Assembly: GCA_013365325.1 (NCBI GenBank) | Contig: JABVXV010000158.1 | Coordinates: 26,001 to 90,000 of the forward strand | Reading direction: 5' to 3' | Origin: Dipetalonema caudispina | Taxonomy: Eukaryota; Nematoda; Chromadorea; Rhabditida; Onchocercidae | DNA: 64,000 nucleotides | In this document: positions 27,201-38,952 of the stretch, piece by piece | Layout of the letters: every line of letters starts with the position of its first letter | How positions within the stretch are numbered: the stretch's first letter is position 1 | Notes under the pieces: generated by a model | Database searches by the model: none | What the model saw: only the letters and a program-made list of their open reading frames with translations | What the model was told of the DNA's origin: nothing | Position numbers and translations under genes: made by a program

Positions 27201-30200
27201 AAAAAAACACTCACAAAGAGAAATCGCATGATATTCGTGACCAATTGCGGAAACAGTGATTGCGACAATTCTAACGGAATCTGTCGAACAAAGAGTAAAG
27301 AAAGCAATTTATCAGCAGCACCAGACTGTATAAAAATATCAGCTTGCTCAGGTGATGCATTATGAGTTAACAGTGTTTCCAGAAATTTTCCGATATTCAA
27401 CAGATATTCGCCAAGAGGAACAAGTGGATTTCCGTCGCACACAATCGACAACGACAGCCCAAGATCGAGTTGAGGTGATTCATTTTCGGTTGTATGCATT
27501 TCTTCCCTAAATTTAAAATGACAATCGATAATGATTTTGTCATTAATAATCAGATCTTTGCATGAGAGGATATTCCACGCAAACCTTACATCAAATTTCT
27601 ACCACATTACACTAAGATGATTAACATAACATCATTCCAAATTCCCAAATTCCTCTTGAATTTCACTGTGTGGAAATGTTATATTTCAAATGACGTCACT
27701 CAGCTTTAGCCAACTAAAAAACGCTTTAAAACATATTGCAAGCTTTAAATTCCTATTATAAAGATATTACATATTTGCAACAGCTGAGGTTGGATCATCA
27801 TCGTCATCATCCGACGAAACATTGCCAGCCATGATAGTCTCGTCTTCTCGGCTGGGGGAAGCCGACGAAGCGGCTATATTTGAAGAACTTGCTGAAGCTG
27901 CTTGAGCACTGCGGCATGATGCAAGAGACATGACGCAACGTGGCAAATCTGTAGATGCAACATCCAGCAATTTAGTCAACATCTGAAATACAGAAGATAC
28001 AAGCGACACAACATGCAACAATTCGGATTTCAAGATATATTAGTCGGGAGACACACATACCTTAGCCAATGAATTTAGGAAATTTTCTCGCAAAGTGGGA
28101 TGATGTCGCAAAAAGGCGTCGAACGACGTGCCGAGATTCAAGGCCACTTCATCTGCAATCACGACAAAACAAATTTCAAGCATTCATATACAAAGAATTT
28201 TCATACATCAAAATAAATCTTAAACTTTGAAGCCAACTATCATAATATTTAACAGCTGGCATCGTCGGCTTCAAGCATGAGCAGTCATCGGCAGACAATA
28301 GCACTGTCGTCAGGAAATCACTTTAATGACCTATAAGGATAACAAAGTCAACAAAAACCAACAACTTACTCATTTCGTTGCGACGGCATTTCATAGCGTA
28401 TATGTATTTTGTCGACACGAAAATGTCACAGAAATGATCGAAAGGGTTTTCATCCATAAAAGCTTTCAGTCCACGATCGTTCAAACAAAGAGCAGTGAAG
28501 GTGTTCGGCAGTGCAGCAATCACATCTCGAGAAGTGGGCAACTAAAAACCGGAAAATAGCAGGAATATTTGCAAATGTGAAGAATTTCTTACAATTATCA
28601 ACTCCGCATTTTTATAACACGTACCTCTTGACGAAATATTGCCCTTAAAATAGCACTCGTAACACCTTTTTCTTGCAAGGACGTAAGCAACGAAGGTTCC
28701 TGGTAGATGAAATTTGTAATCAAGCAAACAGCTGTAAACAAAACGATATTATAAATCATAAACTACGCAGAAAACAAAAAAAGTTCACTTCAAGCAAATG
28801 ATCTAAAACTGGATATTTTTGAATTATCTTAAATAGAAGGGGTGACTATTTGAAAATTTCCCATGACATGATGCTTTGATCAAGTCATTTATCACTGACA
28901 TAATCATTATACAACAATCGAATCCTGACCGTTGTGGAACAGTGAAGCTCCAAAAAATCCGCAGTTTGTTAAGATATGCACTAAGGCAGCCGGTAAAGCA
29001 CCATCCATGACTGAAATCTCGTAAAATTTTAGTATACGTTGTGATGATTATAATCACATATATATGCATACCGATGAATCTTAGAAAATATTTCTCAGAA
29101 TTCCGAAGATACTGCAATATAAACTTACTGTGCCGAGTACTATCAGCAAACTGTGTATCCTGAACAGCTCTTTTGATAAAATTTAGTAACGATTTAATCA
29201 GCGCAGCACGTTGCTGATGACACTGTTCTGTTGTAGGTCCAGTGATACTCAGTTCTGCCAGATGTTTCATGCATATATTGACATCAAACTGTAAAAACCC
29301 TAAATGGTGAATACGAACTTCGTATTCAATACACCACTCTACACATATAATTCAAATATTTCATATAGCCTAATTACTTGTCATGGATTTCAATGCAAAA
29401 ATCAAATAAAATCTAAAGTCGAGTTTAGCAATTCGAACACCATCATTTTCATTCACTTTCACAAAAACTTCATAAGCACTAACAATTAAGCGGTGAACAA
29501 TAATGCTCATTCCACTGCAGGATGTGAAACCGTTAGCATCTAAGGAGGTCATGATATCAATAACGCGGACAGCACGTGTCACAAAGGTAATGAGTTCTAA
29601 AGGCAGCGTTTCACAGGATACCACACCCAGTAATGTTTCCGTTAAAGCGCATGAAACTAATGCTTCACCACCTGCAAAGACATACTTTATTTCATTGCGA
29701 ACGAATATCAATGATCAGTATTATGATGCTGAAGAGAACTAACTAAGGGTGAAAACTTACCATTTTCGAAGCCAGCAAGATGATAAAGCAAAGAAAACAG
29801 GGCGGTGCAGAAAGGTACGGTTGTATAACCATTTCCAATTCTTCCGCACCGTAAGTCGTCGACACATTGGCGGGTCATTCGAGCCAGAAAACCGTGATAT
29901 GAATTCACTCCAAGGGACTCTACTACTACGTTCAATCTACAATTTTTTCATTTTATTTTTGAAGGGTATTTATAAACTTCGAGCTATCAACAGTACTTAA
30001 TATTACTAACTACCGAGCCAGTAAATATACCAGTTGGTCTACAACTGACATATTCAACCAGTACGGAGGGAAGATGCAAAACCAACTGTATGTCTCCATT
30101 TTCGCCATCAGCTGTTTATTCGAGGATTTTTTTTCAGAAGAATCAATAAAAATTAAAAATAAATTACTTTGCAGGTCTTCCAAGCGAAACAATACTGGTT

Positions 30201-32141
30201 AGTGTACGAAGTGCTTCTGTCTTGACAGCATCAATAATTGATTCCGAAGTATTATTAATTAGTAATAAACGAGTTATTTCTTCAATAAGGCCATCATAAA
30301 GCATTGTGGTCATTGCCCATTCTTCTATCAAACTACGAGTATAAACTGCAAATGGTGATGTTGAATTGTTTGATGTTCTGTTGCTTCTTAGAATCAAATA
30401 TTAAGATAAAAAGGATAAAAAATGAAAAATCACCTAGTATAGACAACGAGAGAAGACGCGCAATAATACTTAGACGTCGACCGCGAGAAGTGTTAAATGA
30501 CCGTACCAGACGTAAGCGAGTTATGAAAGATGCACGTTCATCTTCCTCAATTCTTTTACCAGACAATAAGTTTTCCAGTTCAGCCGCAAAACTTTTATCC
30601 AGCTGAAAAAAATCATTTGCACATTGTAAAGAGGTAAAGACGAGTCAATTTTTTAATATCGTCACTGATTAACATCACTAAACACTTATTAAAAATATAA
30701 TTCTGTCGTAGAATTTTTATTTTCTTTATTCAAAGAATTTTCAACTTCGACTACATGGGACCAGTCAAGACGAATAGTTAACTTACATGTATAGAACGGA
30801 CGAGATTATTCGTATCCGTTTGAAATCCGATTGGTAACAAAGCGGAAGGTCTCACATTCGTAGTACAACACTCATCCATCTTTATACTTCTGAGTTTACC
30901 ATTCCAACACTGAAAATTATGACTATGGCTCAGATTAAAGCCGCTATGAACAAGAAATAAAAATGATGAAATCTCTCTCTCCCATTTCTCTCCTTTGTTC
31001 TTCAATTTTATTATTTAAACAGAAGTTACAACTATGGGAGATTACGGACAGCCAAGAAAGAAACCTGAGCAATAGCAGAAAGTCGGACAGTGAGTTTTTT
31101 TTGTTGGACATCACTGAGATGCTGCGAAAGAAATCTTGAGCGCTTACTGATAACCAACAATAATCTCAACGTCTCCACAACAACTTCCACATTACCAGAA
31201 TCCAACAAGTTTAACAATCGCTGAAACTGTTTGTTTTAAAAAAAAGACACGCAGAAGCAACCAAACCAAAATGGAAACTACCAACAACGGATCAATAATT
31301 CCATAACGGTTGTGCAAATAGATGCTTGGAAACTGTATAAGCAACTTTAGTCCAGCTTTAAAATTATGGTTTCTTCAAATTTCTTTATAAAATAGACTAA
31401 ATCTTGAGGTCAATAAATTTTGATTTAATTATAATACTAACGTCGGTAGAACTGTAGACTGAACGGGTGAAAGTATTCTCGAAAAGCATAGCGGTAAAGG
31501 AAAGAACAGATGTAACGTCTGCTAATAAAGTCTGATCTTCGTCGATAGCCATCGGTGCACCCAGTGATGAACTACACGTTACGGCATCTTTCAATACATC
31601 ATCACACATGTTCAAAACGTCTGACCACCTCGCCATTTCGGACTACAAAGGAAAAAACCAAACTTGCTAGAAAACAAATTCTGATACACTTATGGAAATA
31701 CTAATAACTGTAATGCACCAAACAACACATAACTTTTTTACCTTCCCAAACTGTGGTTGCCATTCATGAACTTCAGTTAGTCTCTCCAGAAATGTTCTCC
31801 GATCCGAAGCTGATTTGATATGTTCAATAAGTTGCATACATCGGGGGAACTAAAATAAAACATCTATTAAATTAAATTTCTCAACAGAGCTCGTCATCCA
31901 TTTTTCTCAGCAGTGGTTCCTCAGCTGAATGTATAATCCATTTGAAATGAAGATCCCATATTTGTCTAGGCCATCATCATGGCTCACACCCTTTTTACCG
32001 GGCATTCTACTCATTATAATGATAGAGCCTGATCGTAAGACTAGGGAAAAAATACGAAATAAAAAAACGATGCAACTATAAAAAAATTTAACTTACAATT
32101 TCTGCACTACACGGCCGTAATGTTTTAGAATCGATTTTCAT
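10319..32141 (-). CDS. eel-1: Giant HECT E3 ubiquitin ligase EEL-1/HUWE1
   Basis: HUWE1-family ligase that ubiquitinates many nuclear and cytoplasmic substrates; in C. elegans EEL-1 acts in SKN-1 degradation and neuronal function. About 22 kb with many small exons. The start is ATG 32141-32139 ([10 protein letters not shown], like the MKxD start of the family). First exons: 32141-32097, 31849-31742, 31642-31442, 31332-31282, 31220-31065, 30909-30787, 30602-30434, 30345-30168 and 29936-29761, all in phase. The last exon is 10421-10319, ending EGFGFA-stop. Order along the protein: armadillo-like DUF908/DUF913 region (e.g. [31 protein letters not shown]), UBA, WWE, acidic stretches, ubiquitin-binding motifs, then HECT. 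Every stretch I compared aligns with remembered human HUWE1 in the same order. I did not define every middle exon, so the exact length is not given. Confidence 0.95.
15838..16404 (-). other. eel-1: Ubiquitin-binding motif (UBM/DUF4414) region of eel-1
   Basis: Exon 16404-16102 contains two UBM cores, [18 protein letters not shown] and [18 protein letters not shown]. The next exon (about 16015-15838) contains a related [15 protein letters not shown] segment. In HUWE1 this block binds ubiquitin upstream of the HECT domain. The intron between the two exons has A-rich runs at 16021-16040 and 16079-16100. Confidence 0.88.
18700..19570 (-). other. eel-1: Acidic low-complexity region of eel-1
   Basis: Exons around 19570-19430, 19290-19215 and 18955-18715 are extremely rich in Asp and Glu on the minus strand (for example [30 protein letters not shown] and [13 protein letters not shown]). 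This matches the acidic stretch between the WWE and the ubiquitin-binding motifs of HUWE1. Exon limits are approximate because acidic repeats make phase hard to judge. Confidence 0.8.
22859..23128 (-). other. eel-1: WWE domain exon of eel-1
   Basis: A single 270-base, 90-codon exon with clean splice sites. It holds a conserved Trp pattern ([20 protein letters not shown]) and the later [16 protein letters not shown] stretch, which is typical of WWE domains. WWE domains bind poly-ADP-ribose in other proteins; the function here is inferred. Confidence 0.88.
24385..24571 (-). other. eel-1: UBA domain exon of eel-1
   Basis: The exon encodes a three-helix [23 protein letters not shown] followed by [13 protein letters not shown]. 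The MGF loop is present. It precedes the WWE, as in HUWE1. Confidence 0.92.
28800..32141 (-). other. eel-1: N-terminal armadillo-like (DUF908/DUF913) region of eel-1
   Basis: Helical repeat exons such as [90 protein letters not shown] and [19 protein letters not shown] align in order with the substrate-binding ring of HUWE1. The region probably continues to about 27200. Confidence 0.85.
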
Positions 32142-33821
32142 ATCTACCAAGAAGGCGCTTTTTTTAAATATTCACAAAATCCAGTTCGAAAGAAACACCA
32201 AAAAGAGATCCTAGAAAAAAGAAAGCATATGTAAACAATGAATTCCATCTCTACTTAAATGCAACACCCAATGACGTACAAATCTCCATTACGACGAGTG
32301 TTATAATGAAATGGAGTTCGAAAATAAACCACAAATTCACTATATGTGGTAATTTGTTGAAATTTTGAACGCCTCAAATTTTCGTGATGGAATACCACTG
32401 CCTATAAGAAATAACTCTCATTAAGAATTAATATCACTCTTTCCCCTCATCATCTTTCTACAGTCATGCTTGCGATGATCTTCAAAGAGTTGAAGATTTG
32501 GTCATATCTCATTGCATATAGCAAGTCTTCTCATATCTCACTGCAAATCCGATCATATGTCACTACGGATCCGGTCATATTTTGCTCCTGTTTCAGCCAT
32601 ATCTTGTCACAGATCCGGTCATGTTTCATAGCATATTTAATCATATCTCATTAAGGAACAGAAACTCATACCATTCTAAGTACCAATAAAATCGATAACA
32701 GGGATGGTTCCTCTAAAAGTCCAATCTTATAGTCGAAAACCTATCCGTACGATCTTAAGAAATCCATTCTGAAGATTCGTTACAAAAATCATATCCCAGG
32801 TCTCTGGCGTACTGCCAAAACTTATTAATCTTAAACAGTGAAGTATGCGCAGCATCTATATGAACCGGAGGCCTTTAATTAGATATCTCGGAGATAATCC
32901 CGCTTCCTTTCCCATCGTAGCTTACCTATTCCGACACCGTTCGCTGAAGATTCTATCAAACGAAATGAACGAATAAAATTTTTAAAAAGAAGAAATAAGA
33001 ATAAATTTTTGGAAAATTTTTGAATATCTGCTAATTTTTTCCACTAATTTAACAATTGAAATTATCACAAAAACATTGAAAAGTGATGCAACGAATTTCA
33101 GTACAGACGAGGGAAGCTAATGAATGTTACATTGCGTAGATCTCTCATCACTGCGGAAATATTCTGGAATGAAATAATCCCATGTATAGTCTCACATCAC
33201 ACTTAAAATATGTAGTAAAGATAGCTTGTAGCAGAAGAACGAATGGAAAGATATGACACATTAGTTTTCAAACTTTTCAATCGTTTCTTTTTTGTTGTAC
33301 CATTTCGTAATCGATAGATTCATTCAAGCATTCCTTTCCCTTTTTCGAAGATTTCGGGCCGCATTTAATCCTGATCACTTGACCTTCTTGACTCTACCTA
33401 CTGTTCTACGGATCTAAATGTTGACAGCACCAACCATACCCAACGTAACCCAATCCGGCAACACACACCACATCCGTGCACATGCACATGCACACCCTAA
33501 CCTTAAGCAAAATCATCGTTGCATGCGACGACAATGTTAACGATGGGGACAGTAATTTTCACGTCTGATATGTTAAGGATGTTACAGGTTGAACTGATCT
33601 GCCTGAAATAAGTGGGAACTTAAATTTTGATACCATAATGTCAACTAACTGGTTATTACTTCAATTTATATATATATGCTATGTCACACACAGATTCAGA
33701 GAGTTGATAAATACCGGGAGCTGTTGGTGTGTATAGATGGTTTAATGATCATTGATTTGACATTGGCTAGAGTATCTGAGGTATTATTAATCGAGACAGT
33801 CTTCTGTTTCATTATTTCAGG
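32142..33821. other. Shared upstream region of eel-1 and ecsit (divergent)
   Basis: It probably carries the promoters of both genes. It holds the degenerate tandem repeat at 32500-32660 and a CA-rich stretch near 33463-33500 with alternating CATGCACATG. No further coding exon was recognised. Confidence 0.45.
32500..32660. repeat. Degenerate tandem repeat, period about 21-23 bp
   Basis: Around seven diverged copies of a unit close to GGTCATATCTCACTACAGATC, with CATATC and GATCC recurring. It lies about 360 bp upstream of the eel-1 start. An open frame across it is a by-product of the repeat. Confidence 0.75.
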
Positions 33822-36161
33822 ATGAAAGTTGCAATGAAATTATTGGCTTCGCGTTGTGGAGTATTGCAGTGTTGTAAGCCGGTGCAATGTTTAGCATATC
33901 GTTTTGCATCCGAAAGCAGCCAAAAAGTTGAGAAAGAGTTACTTCCATCCGAACAGCGTTTTCATGAAGTAGCAATCGAATTGCGTACCAAACAAACTTT
34001 TCTAAATGTTATCGGTGAGTTTAGGGATCGTATTGTGATTGATGTTATTCAAGATAACTTATGAAAGGTGACATAGACAAGTTCCGGTAAACTGTCAGAA
34101 TCTGAATTATTTGGGAATAAATTTTTTGATAGTCGAAGAAAACCATGAAAGCTAAGGATTTTTGACCTTATATTAGAATGTTCTAACCTAAGTCGTATGG
34201 TTTTTCCTACCATTCGTCGTAGTCATTAATGGGACATAGTTGAACACCAAGTAAAACTTTAAATCAACTTTTTAAAGAGGACTTGTGATTTAGTCGCCAA
34301 ATTTCGAAATCAAACCGTTAGTAATTTTAGAGTACTCAGTTACATAAATTAGCACTGCTAGAAGACACTTGAATAATGGTCAGAAATAAGGCAAAAAGCA
34401 GGACTTTATGTCCTCTGTGTTTACTTTAAAATTTTTGTTTCAGATAATTTCTGTAAAAAACAAATGCATGCTCGAGGACACGTAGAATTTATAAATTCGG
34501 CGCTTAAATATATGAAGGAATACGGGTTACAGAAGGATCTGGATATTTATAAATCATTGCTCAATATATTTCCGAAAGGACCGATGATACCTAAGAATAT
34601 TTTTCAGGTGTGGACTGTTTGTGTCGTTCTTCGGTATCAGTTGGTATTTCTTTTTCAGCTATTTTTGTTGTAATCTGAGTTGAAACTGCTATAGTCTTAT
34701 GAATTTCAGCAAAGACTTTTGCATTATCCTCAACAGCAGTTATGTTGTATCAAACTTCTCGATGAAATGGAATGGTTTGGTTCGTACTTCTTCTGAATTC
34801 CGTTAAAGTCTTGGCCTCATGTAATTCAGTGGTGTAAAATGATATCTTCACTTTACCATTCATATAAGTTTTTTATGTAAATTTAAAAATTTAAAGTCAT
34901 TATATGATTACTTGACTGTTTCTAAGCATTGTAGGAGTGCAGCCTGATAAAGAAATCCACGATTTAGTCGTTAACGCTTTTGGTGAATGGAATTATGCTA
35001 CGAAAAAAGTGAAGCGCATGATGTATTGGTTGCCAAAGTTGAAACATTCGAATACTTATTTGGATCGCCGAAAAATTGAAGGAAAAAAGTTGAGTGCTGC
35101 AGAGCTTGGTTATTTAGCGTTAAAAATGATATCGCGTGACCCGGGTACACGAATAACTTTTGTTAGGGTTGGTTTATCTAAAGTTTTTTGATGTAAAATT
35201 TTCGTTATTGCAATTGTAAAATAATTCCTTTTTGAGGAATGAAATTTTTAGAAAGTAAGATGTCTGGCAGAGGTCGTACTTCACATTCGATAGAAAATTT
35301 TCTTTTCCGGAAACATTTCATCTAGGATTTCAAAACTGTTAGATATGAAGTTTTGCAGATTAACGATACAGAGTTAAATGAATCTGATAGGTGGCTATTA
35401 TCTGCTCAAAGTCATCTTCAAAAGAAATTGCTTCAAAGTTTGGAAGAAAATACTACGTTATATGTGGATGGACCTAATAAAGTGTATTTAATGGATAACT
35501 GTATTGAGTATGTTGGTCTATTTAGTGATCCGAAATCTCAGTACTATGAAAAGCATGAGGAGGATGATCTGGTAAGAACTTTCTCATGCTAGAAGACGTT
35601 CGTACTTAGAGATAAGTTTTATTTAAATTAAATATGAAGTTTGGTTAGTTTGTTCTTAAAAGCAGTTTTCTTGGAATATGTTGTGTTGGTATTTTTTGGC
35701 ATATTCTGACAGATGTCCCAAAAATTGTTTATTTTCAATATAAATTAAATTTTTTATGCGGCATCGTATCAAATTGCATTTAAACGAATCGCAATATTTT
35801 TGGAATTTTAGCAAATTACGATCAAGCATCACTTTGTAAAATCAAATTAATCAGTGATTTCCGATGCGCGACTGATTCATTTTTTTGTGCAAATTTCATC
35901 CTTCTTGCTCTTTTTCAGGACGAAGATTTCGAAAATTGGAAAAGCGAATGGGATGGTGGATATGAAAAACGCCCAAAACATAGTATCCACGAACAGCAGC
36001 ATGAAACAATTCTGGCCCTTTCGGTTTTTGGCAAAGTTTGTCAGGAAACAGCAGTTGCTTGGATCAGTCACTTGCAAGAAACAAATCCATCCTTACATAG
36101 TGCCCGGGTTTTATTCCGAATGAAACAAGCCAGTGAGACATTGATAACACAATTATCTTGA
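33822..36161 (+). CDS. ecsit: ECSIT, mitochondrial complex I assembly and Toll-signalling adaptor
   Basis: ECSIT is a mitochondrial assembly factor for respiratory complex I; in mammals it also links TRAF6 to downstream kinases. Exons: 33822-34014, 34444-34607, 34710-34779, 34935-35161, 35359-35571 and 35919-36161. All phases fit and give 369 residues. The N-terminus is basic and Ser/Cys-rich, consistent with a mitochondrial targeting sequence. The core block, FINSALKYMKEYGLQKDLDI, YKSLLNIFPKGPM, RLLHYPQQQ, LLDEMEWFGVQPDKE and VKRMMYWLPK, follows the ECSIT PPR-like domain segment by segment. The acidic joint DDLDEDFENWKSEW precedes a C-terminal region (QQHETILALSVFGK) seen in the family. An acceptor (ATTTCAG) lies one base before the ATG, suggesting SL trans-splicing. 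The signalling role in nematodes is not established; complex I assembly is the safer inference. Confidence 0.9.
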
Positions 36162-38918
36162 TATACAGTCATCTTTTTACTAATTTTCGTTTATTGCAAG
36201 TTGGTAACTATTAGAGATAGAATGTAGGTACGTGTTAAATTATGCTTACATTTCGACACAAGGATAAAAGTATTTATGGATGTACATAGAAACCAGTATT
36301 TGCTTTGTGTTATTCTTCCAATAATCTTGAAATTATTTTCTTCTCTTGCATATTATGAATATATTTTTGTTTGTTGTTGTTGCTGAATGCTCTGTTTATT
36401 GAACTTCGAATATACCATAAAGGTATGTACTTGACATCCGTGTGTGAACGATGTTAAAACTGTTTTAGACAGACTGGTAAAATATGTATTAGAAGCTGCA
36501 AGATCTTTACATAATTTTTCGGATTGTTCTCGTTGAAGAAGTACGATATTTCGGAGTGCATATGATTTAGTCTAATATTAGCTAAAATCAACATAGATGG
36601 CCATAGTGCTGAGTCGGATGTTGGATATGAAACAAAATTACGGAGGGGTTTCAGGATAATTGGTCAGATGTTTCCTACAGAACTTCCTTAACATATATGG
36701 CTCATTCTTCTGAAATAGTAGTCTGGTCGGCAATGTGACAAAAATCGTTTTACAGTTCGAATTGTAACTTCGTAATTCCAAACTTTACAACTAGAAAATC
36801 TGACAATCCTATACAAGGATGATTTGTTATTTGGGTTTTCCTTCGCTTAATTTTAGGGCCGAAGAAAAGAAGGGATCCTTAATCATTTCACAAATGTCAT
36901 TTAAATTGTCGAAGTTTACAGTGTGTATCCCTCATCATTAGAATACTGATATTGAAGGATCTATTGATACATACATGCACACGCACACACAGTTTCTTTT
37001 TGTTTTGTTTTTTTTTTTTCTCTAGAGAAATATTATCGAAATAATTCACAGCGCCAATAATAGATAAATTCGAGCAGCACTGAGGATAGTTCGAAACCTG
37101 TTAGTGCTGCATTTTCTAAAATATCATTCAATTTTTATCCCATGCTATACATTGAATTTTCTCTAACTATTGGGTACCTCCGTTTGAATTCCTACATGGA
37201 TATCTGCTACGCTTGAAAGTTCTGTAAATATGAAAAGTTGATAGCACCAACTTGACAATACTTTTCGAAAATGTTTTACAGAGATATACGAATGTTCCAT
37301 TAAATTAACACTGGATTTCTTTTAATAAATCAGTGATGATATGAAATTTTTTCTAGAAAATTTCTGCTTTTTGACTTCATCGTCAAAGTGAAATGTTGCA
37401 GTTTAATTTTTTTTTTGTTTTTCTCATACTTGAAATTACAACGAGTGAAAATGGTATAGTTGAAAGGAATTTTATCTGTGACAATCTTTGAATAATCAAC
37501 TAAAAAACTACTATTGTATTTCCCCAAAAATAAAGCTAGGTATTTTCTTTTACAAAAGAGTTAGATCTTTAACTAGAACTTAATATGATATCACGTTCAT
37601 GACTGGTCAATGATAAAATGACATTATTTTTTGTACAGTATTCAATGTCATGGACAATAGTTGTAATAGAATGAAGTAAGGTATAAACTTTGATTGATGT
37701 TACGGACGTGATCAGTTAAGATTGTTGGTGGTTCCCTACAAAAGATTCTTTGCATACATCTCATAAATTTTTCTTTTCCCTTTCTCCTCTATTCCAACAT
37801 TGAATGAAACAATATTGACAATATTGTTGAATTTTTGCAGTTAATCAAAGACTTTAGTAATACTGAATGATTTGAACGATTGTAATATAGCTATCCATTG
37901 CATGATATATTGTATTTAAAGCAGTTGGTCTTTTCCTTCTATAAATATCATCTGAAATGAAGCTTCTTGAAATGATTCATTCTCATTATTTCTAAAAAAC
38001 TTTGATCGTTGTATTAACAAGAAAACAATTGCAACTTTAATTTTTCATGCTAAAAAGGCTAAAGAAGAATTGAATTTGAAAGAGTTCTATCATAATCAAT
38101 TTATTTCTTAACATTATACTTTTTCACTTTTTAAAAAAAAAAAAAAAAAAAAATTTTTCTTTTTCAAGCTATTTATTCAAGAAAAGGTTGCAAACGATTA
38201 ATATTCATTTGCCATTAATTTCTCATACTTCATTAATTCTTCTATTCAACTAAACAAATCATAACTCAGAAAAATAAACATCTAGTTTCTGTTCGTCATA
38301 TTTTACCAATACATTCCCTTTTTTAATTCACAAATCCTAATATCATCATTTCTTGCATAATTCACTAAAAAAAAAAAAAAAAATTACATTATGTTCATGA
38401 AGGGAAATTCAGGTATGAAGAAAGTATATTGCATTAAAATGTTTGGAATGAACCAACTCTTTTTGTCTTTTTCTTTCTCCCTCTTTCATTCTTTTTCTAT
38501 AAAATGAATTTATACATATGCATATATATATATTTCCATTATCTTTTCATTCATCACATTAAAGAAGAAGAAGAAAAAAAAAAAAATTCGTAATAAGGAT
38601 AGATAAAAGGAAAAATGGATACGTTTTATTCTTTTATTCTAATTAGTCCATCTACGTAACAAATTAACACCTTTGTGTTTTCTGCGTAGCGACTCAATTT
38701 TTAAATCTTCTAACTTGCAGTTGTTTATGTTATTCGGATGAATTCTATCATTTCGAAAAATTATTTCATCATAAATTGTATGACTAAAGGAAGAGAAAAA
38801 TGATAGGAAAATGGAGCAAACTGGTAATTACGGAACGGATCACTTTTTTGCTTTTTATGAAGTATAGCAGATAAGATAACTAAGCTAACAATAAACTAAA
38901 CGGAATAGTTAACTGTTG

Positions 38919-38952
<34 letters not shown>

